DNA from: Spirochaetota bacterium | GTDB taxonomy: Bacteria; Spirochaetota; Spirochaetia; Treponematales; Breznakiellaceae | Reading direction: 5' to 3' | Length of the DNA: 13,485 nt | Assembly (NCBI GenBank): GCA_023398155.1 | Contig: JAEWSV010000346.1 | Span: forward strand, 1-13,485 | Notes under the pieces: generated by a model | Database searches by the model: none | What the model saw: only the letters and a program-made list of their open reading frames with translations | Told to the model about the DNA's origin: nothing | Shown: one piece after another, positions 5,706 to 12,547 of the stretch | Numbering within the stretch: position 1 is the stretch's first letter | Layout: every line of letters starts with the position of its first letter | Made by a program: the position numbers and the translations under genes

Positions 5706-8567
5706 TCACCCCAGAAGGTATTCGATATCGCTTTCGTCCAAGGCCTTAACGGACGCGGCGTCGGCGGTCAAGAGCGAATCGACCAAATAGGCTTTTCTCT
5801 CCTGAAGCTCGAGTATCTTCTCTTCGATGGTGTCCACCGCGATCATCCGGTAACAGAACACGGGGTTGTCCTGGCCGATGCGGTGCGACCGGTCGATCGC
5901 TTGGTTTTCGGCCGCCCGATTCCACCACGGATCGAAAATGAAGACGTAATCCGCGGCGGTGAGGTTGAGGCCCACTCCTCCCGTCTTAAGGGTCATCACG
6001 AACGCGCCGATATCGGGATCGGATTGGAAACGCCGCACCAGGGCCTCACGATCCACGCTCGCTCCGGTCATCACCAGGTTCCCGATTCCGAGCGCGCTCA
6101 GGTCTTCGGATACCAGTTCCACGGACGCGATGAAATTGGTGAAGATGAGGCACTTGTGTCCGCCCGCGACCAGCTCGCCCACCGTCTCCTTGAGGTATTC
6201 CCGCTTGGCGGAGACGCCGCCGAATTCGCCGTCCGCCTCGGGAACTCCGGCCAGACGGCGCAATTCGGTAAAGGCCTGGAGGATCACGAAGGCGCTCTTG
6301 GCCACGCCGTCCCTTTGGAGCGCGAGCTCGATGCGCGCCTTGAGTTCCATCCTTCGCCGGTGGTAGACCGAAAGGTGTTCCTCATCCAGCTCGATGTACA
6401 CCGTTTGCTCGGTCTTCGGCGGCAGATCGGCGAGCACGTCCCGCTTGAGCCTCCGGAGGAGGAACGGATAGATCCGGGTCTTGAGGTCCCGTAGCGCCGC
6501 CTCGTCCCTATTCTCCTGTATCGGCCGCAGGTAGTCACGCGTGAATTCGGCCCTCGTCCCGAAGAACGAGGGATTCAAGAAACGGAAGAGGCTATAGAGC
6601 TCGGCGAGGTTGTTCTCAACGGGCGTGCCGCTCAGCGCGAACCGGTGGCGGGCTTTCAGGGCCAGTACGGCGGAGGTCGTCTTGGTCTCCAGATTCTTTA
6701 TGTTCTGCGATTCGTCCAAGATCAGATAGGCGAAGGAGATCGGACCCAGCTCCGTGATATCGTTGCGCGCGGTGGAATAGCTGCTGAGGACGATAAGAGC
6801 TTCGTCGCCCCGGATCGCCGAGGTATCCCGGCTCGTGCCGTAGTGCACGGTGCAGGGCAATTCCGGGGCGAAGCGGGCGAATTCCGCTTTCCAGTTGAAC
6901 AGCAGCGAGCGGGGCATCAGGATCAGACTGGGTTCCTTCAAGCCCCCGCGGTACGCGCGCTTCAGGAGCGAAATGACCTGCACGGTCTTGCCCAATCCCA
7001 TATCGTCGGCGAGGCAGCCGCCGAAGGAATGGTCCCGCAGGTGCTCCAACCATTTCACGCCGTATTCCTGGTAGGGACGCAAGGTTCCGCCGGCAAGGGA
7101 GAAATCGCCGTCGCGCGAAGCGAGGTCGTTGAAGGATCGATAGAATCGATCCGCGCGCGCCCAGGACTCGCCGTCGGCCTCTATCCCCTGCTCTTTGGCC
7201 AGAACGGGAAGGTCGAAGAAGGAAACCGCCACGGCGTCGTCGGCGCCCTTGGTCTTCGCTATCAGGCGCTCGAAACGCGCGATGTCGGCGGCATCGGGAA
7301 AGGCCCGCGTGCCGTCGTTCAGGGAAAGGTATCCCTGTTTCTTGAACTCGGCGAGGAAGCGACCGTACGAGAACACGTGCCCGTCGACCTCCACCTCCGC
7401 CCGCCCTTCCAGGTATTCGATACCGGCTCCGAGGGAAATCCGCAACCGGGGCGCCGCGGGGCGGACCTTGAACCGAGTCAGTATCGCCGCTTCGAAGAGC
7501 GTGAAATCGGCGATGAGGCGCGCCATGTTCTCCGATAGGAAGCGCTCCGCGAAATCCGGGGCGAGGATGAATATACCGGCTTCCTCGTATACGGCCGTCT
7601 TCACCTCCTTGCCCGAACGCGAAAGGAGGTTCCTGAATTCCTCCTCCGCTGAAACGGGAAAGACGACCTCGGAGACGCCGAGGATTTTTTCGGCCTCGTC
7701 CGGCTCCACCACCTTGATGATGTCCTGGTCCTCGAAGAAGCCGGGAGGATAGCCGGGAAGGAACGCGACGGGACGGATATGGAGGTACCCGTACGCGTCG
7801 ATCTCCTTGAAGATCAGCGCGGGAACGGCGACCCGCGGCCGCGTCTTCCGTACGAGGAAACCGTCGTAGAGTATCCGCAACGACGAGAACCTCGAGAGGG
7901 CTAAGGAAAGGAAGACAGCAAGGTCGTCTCGCTTGATCCTGGCGCCGAGCGATCCCGCTTCGGCCCAATACGCCCCCAGGTCTTCGGTCCGGTACAGTAC
8001 GCTGCCCGTTAGTACGTGGTTCGGCGATACGGCGACCAGGGGGGCGGCGGTCCGTCCCTCGGACCCGCGCTCAAGGACGGACCCGTCCCCATCGACGATG
8101 ACCGTCTTGATTTCCCAGCCGCCGGCGATATTGAGGATGCGGATGGCGAGCCGATAATCGCCCCGCGCGCAACGGAGGGGACGCATCGTTCCGTCGGCGA
8201 GGAGACCGGAGGCCGAAACCAGGTCGATGAGTCTGGGCGGCGGATCGAAGACCATGGCCTCCCCGATCTCTTCCGGCGAGCGCGACCAACGGAAGGAGCC
8301 CTCATCCTTCCTGAGCTCCGCCGTGAATTCCCTGAGCGCGTCGCGGACCGCGCCGCCGTATCTCCGGTAATCGGGCGTCGCGGTGCGCCCCTTAGTATCC
8401 GCCAATCGCAGCCGGACTAGCCCCTCGGAGGCGGATAAGGAGAAAAGGAAATCGGGACGCTGGGCGATAGGCGGTGCGGCCCTCACGGGCGCGGCCGCAG
8501 GCGCTTTACTTTCCAAACCGACGGCTGCTTTGGGGGGGCGACCGCGTCGCTTCGGGATATCCGACAT
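5706..8567 (-). CDS. SNF2/SWI2-family DNA-dependent ATPase with N-terminal AT-hook
   Basis: A 953-residue superfamily 2 ATPase that should move along double-stranded DNA and remodel or displace bound proteins. In the C-terminal half (numbered from ATG 8567): LRPYQEYGVKWL (496-507, Q motif region), Walker A DMGLGKT (522-528), Walker B DESQ (618-621), LSGTPVENN (645-653), then the second RecA lobe with CLIFTNF, LKTGGVGLNLT (860-870) and DRSHRIGQ (892-899). All are intact. Residues 6-13 read KRRGRPPK, an AT-hook for minor-groove binding, followed by an Ala/Pro linker. The long N-terminal region (about 40-490) resembles that of bacterial SNF2 proteins, but I see no SWIM zinc cluster. Possible starts are GTG 8600, ATG 8582 and ATG 8567; I prefer 8567 because GATAAT lies 6 bases before it and all three lack a Shine-Dalgarno. 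It heads the operon with the 618-residue partner. Confidence 0.92.
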   Translation of the reverse strand: MSDIPKRRGRPPKAAVGLESKAPAAAPVRAAPPIAQRPDFLFSLSASEGLVRLRLADTKGRTATPDYRRYGGAVRDALREFTAELRKDEGSFRWSRSPEEIGEAMVFDPPPRLIDLVSASGLLADGTMRPLRCARGDYRLAIRILNIAGGWEIKTVIVDGDGSVLERGSEGRTAAPLVAVSPNHVLTGSVLYRTEDLGAYWAEAGSLGARIKRDDLAVFLSLALSRFSSLRILYDGFLVRKTRPRVAVPALIFKEIDAYGYLHIRPVAFLPGYPPGFFEDQDIIKVVEPDEAEKILGVSEVVFPVSAEEEFRNLLSRSGKEVKTAVYEEAGIFILAPDFAERFLSENMARLIADFTLFEAAILTRFKVRPAAPRLRISLGAGIEYLEGRAEVEVDGHVFSYGRFLAEFKKQGYLSLNDGTRAFPDAADIARFERLIAKTKGADDAVAVSFFDLPVLAKEQGIEADGESWARADRFYRSFNDLASRDGDFSLAGGTLRPYQEYGVKWLEHLRDHSFGGCLADDMGLGKTVQVISLLKRAYRGGLKEPSLILMPRSLLFNWKAEFARFAPELPCTVHYGTSRDTSAIRGDEALIVLSSYSTARNDITELGPISFAYLILDESQNIKNLETKTTSAVLALKARHRFALSGTPVENNLAELYSLFRFLNPSFFGTRAEFTRDYLRPIQENRDEAALRDLKTRIYPFLLRRLKRDVLADLPPKTEQTVYIELDEEHLSVYHRRRMELKARIELALQRDGVAKSAFVILQAFTELRRLAGVPEADGEFGGVSAKREYLKETVGELVAGGHKCLIFTNFIASVELVSEDLSALGIGNLVMTGASVDREALVRRFQSDPDIGAFVMTLKTGGVGLNLTAADYVFIFDPWWNRAAENQAIDRSHRIGQDNPVFCYRMIAVDTIEEKILELQERKAYLVDSLLTADAASVKALDESDIEYLLG

Positions 8568-8573
8568 GGCCCG

Positions 8574-8602
8574 ATTATCCATCCGAACAGGGGATGGCAC
8601 AA
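8574..8602 (-). promoter_or_regulatory. Putative promoter of the SNF2 operon (leaderless type)
   Basis: On the minus strand, TTGTGC (8602-8597), a 17-base spacer and GATAAT (8579-8574) precede ATG 8567 by 6 bases. GATAAT matches the -10 consensus at 5 of 6 positions. If used, it excludes the GTG at 8600 and the ATG at 8582 as starts on this transcript. Confidence 0.45.
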
Positions 8603-8626
8603 GACCAAACGGATGAGCGAAGATAT

Positions 8627-8649
8627 CGCTTGATAGACGGTTTCAAGCG
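8627..8649 (-). other. Hairpin between tetR-type gene and SNF2 gene
   Basis: A perfect 7-bp inverted repeat (CGCTTGA / TCAAGCG) with a 9-base loop lies just after the regulator stop codon and before the SNF2 promoter. It is well placed to end the regulator transcript, but no T run follows on the minus strand, so it is not a standard intrinsic terminator. Confidence 0.35.
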
Positions 8650-8665
8650 CGGCGGTATGCGAGGG

Positions 8666-9289
8666 CTATGCGTACGCTTCGGGATCGATGGGCGTCCGCG
8701 TCACCTGGCAAAGGCACGCGATCAGCATCTCGCGGGTGCCGTAGCGGCTCGCCACCGCGTGCGGCACCTGTCCCTCCAGTACGAGGGAAACGAAGCCGTG
8801 CACCAGGCCCCATACGCCGATCGCCGCCAGGTCGGGATCGCCGCCGATCAAGATGCCCGCCGCTTGGCAGCGCTCCATAAGATCCCGAAGGATCGCGAAG
8901 TTCCGATCGGTAATGGCCACCAACTCGGGATACTCGAGTTCTTTCGTGACCGCGCTCGAGTAGGTGACGCGGAAATGTCCGGTCTCGTCCAGCGCGAATT
9001 CGGCATAGGCCCACGCGGTCTCGATCAATTGCCTGAGCGGATCACCCGCGTATCGATCGCGGATCTCGGTGAAGCGGGCGTTCATCTTCCGATGCCCGTC
9101 CGTGGCGATCGCGGCGACGAGCGTCTGCTTGTCGGCGAAGTGGGCGTACGGCGCGGCGTGGCTTACCCCGGCTATCTGCGCCGCCCGCCGCAGGCTCAAT
9201 CCCCCTATCCCTTCCCGCGCGAGGATGTCGATTCCCGCTTTGATCAGGGCGTTCTTGAGATCGCCGTGGTGGTACGGTTTCCGGGGCAT
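8666..9289 (-). CDS. TetR/AcrR-family transcriptional regulator with WHG C-terminal domain
   Basis: A 207-residue one-component repressor. The N-terminal TetR DNA-binding domain shows PYHHGDLKNALIKAG (5-19) and the helix-turn-helix LSLRRAAQIAGVSHAAPYAHF (split here: LSLRRAAQIAGVS at 31-43, HAAPYAHF at 44-51). The ligand-binding half contains WGLVHG (160-165), the mark of the TetR_C_33/WHG type. It is divergent from the GH5-transporter operon and shares a 125-base promoter region with it, so it most likely represses that operon until a substrate or breakdown product binds. ATG 9289 is chosen because the family motif HHGDL begins at once after it; the in-frame TTG at 9307 would start inside the promoter. 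A TATCAT hexamer 5 bases before the ATG, with no Shine-Dalgarno, suggests a leaderless transcript. The ligand cannot be read from sequence. Confidence 0.92.
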   Translation of the reverse strand: MPRKPYHHGDLKNALIKAGIDILAREGIGGLSLRRAAQIAGVSHAAPYAHFADKQTLVAAIATDGHRKMNARFTEIRDRYAGDPLRQLIETAWAYAEFALDETGHFRVTYSSAVTKELEYPELVAITDRNFAILRDLMERCQAAGILIGGDPDLAAIGVWGLVHGFVSLVLEGQVPHAVASRYGTREMLIACLCQVTRTPIDPEAYA

Positions 9290-9294
9290 AGGGT

Positions 9295-9323
9295 ATGATA
9301 AACCCAAAACTTGACAGCGTCTA
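9295..9323 (-). promoter_or_regulatory. Putative promoter of the TetR-type gene (leaderless type)
   Basis: On the minus strand, TAGACG (9323-9318), a 17-base spacer and TATCAT (9300-9295, 5 of 6 matches) precede ATG 9289 by 5 bases. Its -35 lies inside the spacer of the divergent glycosidase promoter, so the two promoters compete for space and one operator could control both. Confidence 0.5.
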
Positions 9324-9354
9324 GATTTCGATCAATAATCCTGTCAGTGTCAAG
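9310..9354. promoter_or_regulatory. Candidate operator: inverted repeat flanking the GH5 promoter
   Basis: CTTGACA (9310-9316) and TGTCAAG (9348-9354) form a perfect 7-bp inverted repeat with 31 bases between. The left arm is the -35 element and the right arm lies just after the likely transcription start. A smaller imperfect palindrome, TTGAC-AGC-GTCTA, covers 9311-9323. Either could bind the divergent TetR-type regulator; which one does cannot be told from sequence. Confidence 0.4.
9311..9339 (+). promoter_or_regulatory. Strong sigma70-like promoter of the GH5-transporter operon
   Basis: TTGACA (9311-9316), a perfect -35, is followed after exactly 17 bases by AATAAT (9334-9339), 5 of 6 matches to the -10. 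Transcription would start near 9346, giving a leader of about 70 bases before ATG 9415. Unlike most genes here, that ATG has a good Shine-Dalgarno, GGAGG at 9403-9407. This is the best promoter in the window, which fits a gene held off by a repressor. Confidence 0.7.
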
Positions 9355-9414
9355 ATTACGTCGAACCGCCGCGCCCTCATACCGAGGCGGAGCCGGTGCG
9401 CTGGAGGATGAAGT

Positions 9415-11025
9415 ATGATCGAAGTGCGCGACAATCGCTTCCATGACGGTGCGGGCCGTCAAATCATCCTGCACGGCGTCAATTACGTAAACAAAGATCC
9501 ATCGACCGGATATCTCTACCCCGAGGATACGAACCCGTTCGGTGACTTCCGTAGATGGGGCTTCAACTGTATCCGCCTGGGCGTACTATGGGCCGGTTTG
9601 GAACCGGAGCCGGGCGTCTACGACGAGGCGTACCTGCGGGGCCTCGGACGGCAACTCGACTTGGCGCATGAGCGGGAACTCTTCGTCTTCCTCGATATGC
9701 ACCAGGACCTGTTCAGCGTCCTCTACTCCGACGGGGCCCCAGCCTGGGCCACCGCCTACGATGGGCTGCCGCACGTGAGCGGGGAAGTCTGGTCGGACGC
9801 CTACATGACGAGCCCCGCAGTGCAGCGCGCCATCGACAACTTCTGGCGCAACGCAGCGGTGCCGGGAGCGCTGGGTAGGAGCGCGGGGCCGGGCCTGCAG
9901 GATCGCTTGATCGCCTGTTGGCGGCTCTTGGCCGAGCGTTTCGGCGCGCACCCCGCGGTCATCGGGTACGATCTCTATAACGAACCGATGATGGGCTCCG
10001 CGGCTCCCGAAGCCCTGAGCCTGCAGTTCTCCCGCGGCGCCGAACTTTTAGCGCAGCGGGCGGCGGCCTCAGGAGAAGGCTCCGCCCCCGGAAAAGGCTC
10101 CGCCCCGGGCGAAGGCTCCGCCCCGGGCGAAGGCTCCGCCTCAAACGAAAGCGATGCCTCGGTAGAGAACCTGCTCGCCCTTTGGTCGACTCCGGAAGGA
10201 AGAGCGCAAGTCCTCCGCGTCCTTGACGACGCTACGGTCTACGCCGAGGTGATGGAAGCGCCGCGGCCCGTCTACAACCGATTCGAGCGGGAAGCGCTCA
10301 TGCCGTTCTACGAGCGCGCGGCGGCCGCTATCCGATCGGTGGACTCAGGAAGGATCATCTTCCTGGAGGCCAGTATGGGGTCGAACATGGGCGTGTACAG
10401 CGCCGTCGAACCTCTGGCCGCGGGAGGCCCTCAGGCGTACGCGCCGCACGGCTACGACTTGGTGGTGGATACGCCCGCGGTAGCCGAGGCCGGCCCGGCC
10501 CGCGTGGAGCTGATCTTCTCGCGCCACGGCGAGACCGCCCGGAGGCTCGGACTGCCCATGCTCGTGGGCGAGTGGGGCGCCTACGGCGCCTGGCCGAACA
10601 CGCTTAAGGCGGCGCGCGCCGTCGTACGGCAGTTCGAGCGCCTCCTCTGCTCGGACACGTACTGGGACTACCGGTCGGACATGGAAGCGGCCGATTGTTT
10701 CCCCGCCCTCTCCCGCCCGTATCCGGAACGCGTAGCCGGCGAGCTCGAATCCTACGCCTTCGACGAGGAGAGCGGCCGTTTCGCCTGCGCGTGGACGGAG
10801 AAGGCCGCGATAACCGAGCCGACGGCCGTATACCTGCCGGCCTGGTTCGGCTTCGATCCCTCCCGGATCAGCCTGACGCCCTCTTCCGTATACGAAATCG
10901 AGGCGCTCGGTTGCGGCGCCGTCAGGCTCCTCATCCGTCCTGCGGGCTCTCCGGTCCGCAGATCGTTCACGGCGACCGCGTCCGCTCCGGCCGCCGCGGC
11001 GGCAGCGTCCGGCGGTAAGGATTAA
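9415..11025 (+). CDS. GH5 glycoside hydrolase, endoglycoceramidase-like, cytoplasmic
   Basis: A 536-residue family 5 glycosidase (retaining TIM barrel). Seen in order: HGVNYVNKD (20-28), NCIRLGVLWAGLEPEPGVYD (51-70), FLDMHQDLFS (92-101) with SDGAPAWA (105-112), YDLYNEP (185-191) with acid/base Glu190, YAPHGYD (342-348), and VGEWGAYG (384-391) with nucleophile Glu386. The DMHQD, DGAPAWA and APHGYD stretches resemble endoglycosylceramidases and related GH5 enzymes more than cellulases. Residues about 465-520 may form a small C-terminal beta domain; the tail is Ala-rich. There is no signal peptide, so it should act in the cytosol on something brought in by the transporter encoded 10 bases downstream. 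An in-frame 18-bp repeat adds four Gly/Ser/Ala/Pro-rich hexapeptides near 221-244. Substrate is uncertain: a soluble beta-glycoside is likelier than a glycolipid given the transporter. Start supported by GGAGG seven bases before ATG. Confidence 0.88.
   Translation: MIEVRDNRFHDGAGRQIILHGVNYVNKDPSTGYLYPEDTNPFGDFRRWGFNCIRLGVLWAGLEPEPGVYDEAYLRGLGRQLDLAHERELFVFLDMHQDLFSVLYSDGAPAWATAYDGLPHVSGEVWSDAYMTSPAVQRAIDNFWRNAAVPGALGRSAGPGLQDRLIACWRLLAERFGAHPAVIGYDLYNEPMMGSAAPEALSLQFSRGAELLAQRAAASGEGSAPGKGSAPGEGSAPGEGSASNESDASVENLLALWSTPEGRAQVLRVLDDATVYAEVMEAPRPVYNRFEREALMPFYERAAAAIRSVDSGRIIFLEASMGSNMGVYSAVEPLAAGGPQAYAPHGYDLVVDTPAVAEAGPARVELIFSRHGETARRLGLPMLVGEWGAYGAWPNTLKAARAVVRQFERLLCSDTYWDYRSDMEAADCFPALSRPYPERVAGELESYAFDEESGRFACAWTEKAAITEPTAVYLPAWFGFDPSRISLTPSSVYEIEALGCGAVRLLIRPAGSPVRRSFTATASAPAAAAAASGGKD
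10075..10146 (+). repeat. 18-bp in-frame tandem repeat inside the GH5 gene (four copies)
   Basis: Four copies of an 18-base unit, consensus GAAGGCTCCGCCCCGGGC, encode the hexapeptide EGSAPG or variants (residues 221-244). The second copy begins with AAA (Lys227) and the last ends differently (SN). The unit length is a multiple of three, so copy changes keep the frame. It lies between barrel motifs and is likely a flexible surface loop. Confidence 0.92.
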
Positions 11026-11035
11026 AGAGGTGGCT

Positions 11036-12478
11036 ATGCGCAACCGATCGAACAAGTTCGCCGCTCGGATCAGGGAGAAGGCCGGCGCGAAGACGCAGGG
11101 AGGGATCTCGAAATTCTTCCTGGCTTTTCCCATCATGCCGCTCAGCCTGAGCAACGTGCTGATCCACAACGCCTACATCAAGTACTACACCGACATCATC
11201 GGCCTGGACGTGAAGCTCATCGGCATCGTCTACCTGGTCTTCGGCATCTGGAACGCGATCAACGACCCCATGCTCGGCGTCGCCATCGACCGGTCCCGCT
11301 ACGATCAGCGACGAGGGAAATACGTATTCCTGATGCGCGTGACCGCCCCGCTGATCGCGTTTTCCGCCTTCGCCATGCTGTTCAGCCAACCGTCCTGGAA
11401 CCAATGGCTGATCTTCTCGGCGCTCCTGGCCCTCCTCTTCGTCTTCGATACCGCCCAGACCGCGTTCAGCATCGCCTACGCCAACTACATACTGGTGGCC
11501 GCCCCCAGTAAGGACGAGCGCGTCGACGTATCCGTCATCAGCACCTACATCGCGCATATAGGCAGCTTCTTCGGCACCATCATACCCACCTTGCTCCTCG
11601 TCGGCGGTAAGGACCGCTCGCTGACCGTGATCCTGTTCAGCGGCGTGCTGTTGCTGAACACGCTCATGTACTGGCTGGCGCTGAGCCGGATCCGCGACAA
11701 GGCCGAGATGTACGCGGACGAAGCGGCGGCCGCGGGCGAAGGGCTTTCCCTGTTCATCCGTGACGGAGCCAAGGAAGCGTTCAAGTCGAAAGCCTTCATC
11801 GTCTATGTCCTGTATCAGTTATTGGGCCGGGGGCCCATGATCTTCTACTTCACCCCCTTCCTCTACCTCATGGACCACGTTTTCCATTTCTCCGGGACCA
11901 TGGCCACGTTGGTCGACGTGCTTCCCGGGCTGGCGCTATTCGTCGCAGTTCCCTTCTTGGGCCGCTTCGTAAAGGCGCGCGGGATGAAGATAGCGGCCGC
12001 CGTATGGGCCGTCCCCACGGCGCTCGGTTTTCTGGGTCTCTATTTCGCGCGGGGCTTCGGTCAAGCGCTGCTCGCGTATTGCGTAATCATCATCAGCGCG
12101 CAGGTAGGCGTCCTCATCATCAACCCCATGCTCGGAGCCATCATCGACGAGGACGAACGGAAGACCGGCGTGCGCAAAGCGGGACTCTTCACCGGCTTGA
12201 GCGCGCTGCTCACCATCCCCAATTCGGGCATACAGGCGGCCATTTTCACCTCCCTGATCGGTTTCTACGGCTTCGCGAGCGGAGCGGCCGAACAGAGCGC
12301 GCGGGCCGTAGAGGGCATCCGCGTGGGCGCGGGGATCGTACCCTTCATCTTCGTGCTATTGAGCTCCGTCCCCATGCTTTTCTCGCCGATCACCCTGGAG
12401 CGCGAGCGCGAGCTATCGCTCTTCTCCGAGTCGCGGCGTCTGCGGGATGATTCCGATCGAAGCGATGAGGATAGATAG
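11036..12478 (+). CDS. GPH-family (MFS_2) sugar:cation symporter
   Basis: A 480-residue inner-membrane transporter with about 12 hydrophobic segments. The family signature after the second segment reads NDPMLGVAIDRSR (76-88), the glycoside-pentoside-hexuronide:cation symporter form, followed by RRGKY. Late in the protein, DEDERKTGVRKAGLF (371-385) is the other typical GPH stretch. Members import glycosides, disaccharides or uronides with H+ or Na+. It follows the GH5 gene by 10 bases; AAGAGG at 11025-11030 is the Shine-Dalgarno for ATG 11036. A GTG at 11030 would overlap that site and is less likely. Together with the cytoplasmic glycosidase and the divergent TetR-type repressor it forms an uptake-and-cleave module. 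The tail is highly charged (RRLRDDSDRSDEDR). Exact substrate unknown. Confidence 0.9.
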   Translation: MRNRSNKFAARIREKAGAKTQGGISKFFLAFPIMPLSLSNVLIHNAYIKYYTDIIGLDVKLIGIVYLVFGIWNAINDPMLGVAIDRSRYDQRRGKYVFLMRVTAPLIAFSAFAMLFSQPSWNQWLIFSALLALLFVFDTAQTAFSIAYANYILVAAPSKDERVDVSVISTYIAHIGSFFGTIIPTLLLVGGKDRSLTVILFSGVLLLNTLMYWLALSRIRDKAEMYADEAAAAGEGLSLFIRDGAKEAFKSKAFIVYVLYQLLGRGPMIFYFTPFLYLMDHVFHFSGTMATLVDVLPGLALFVAVPFLGRFVKARGMKIAAAVWAVPTALGFLGLYFARGFGQALLAYCVIIISAQVGVLIINPMLGAIIDEDERKTGVRKAGLFTGLSALLTIPNSGIQAAIFTSLIGFYGFASGAAEQSARAVEGIRVGAGIVPFIFVLLSSVPMLFSPITLERERELSLFSESRRLRDDSDRSDEDR

Positions 12479-12517
12479 CGCCGGTTTCGATCCCGCGCGA
12501 TGAGGGTTTTTCTGGCT

Positions 12518-12541
12518 CGCGGCGAAATTCGCTGATAGAAT
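12518..12541 (+). promoter_or_regulatory. Putative -10 region of the GNAT-like gene (leaderless type)
   Basis: TAGAAT (12536-12541), 5 of 6 matches to the -10 consensus, sits 6 bases before ATG 12548, and no Shine-Dalgarno is present. The -35 region is poor (TGGCTC at 12513-12518 with a 17-base spacer). Confidence 0.4.
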
Positions 12542-12547
12542 CCGCTT

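Noticed and set aside
5706..8567. SNF2 gene as part of a known phage-defence system
   Set aside because: No methylase, nuclease, PLD, DUF1998 or Zorya-type motor gene is in the window; the ATPase alone does not justify the label.
8383..8616. Small plus-strand open frame (77 codons) over the start of the SNF2 gene
   Set aside because: It is antisense to the AT-hook region, with no ribosome site and no recognisable protein pattern.
12455..12511. Inverted repeat GATCGAA/TTCGATC around the transporter stop, then a T5 run
   Set aside because: The loop is 24 bases long and the T run lies 14 bases after the stem, which does not fit an intrinsic terminator.
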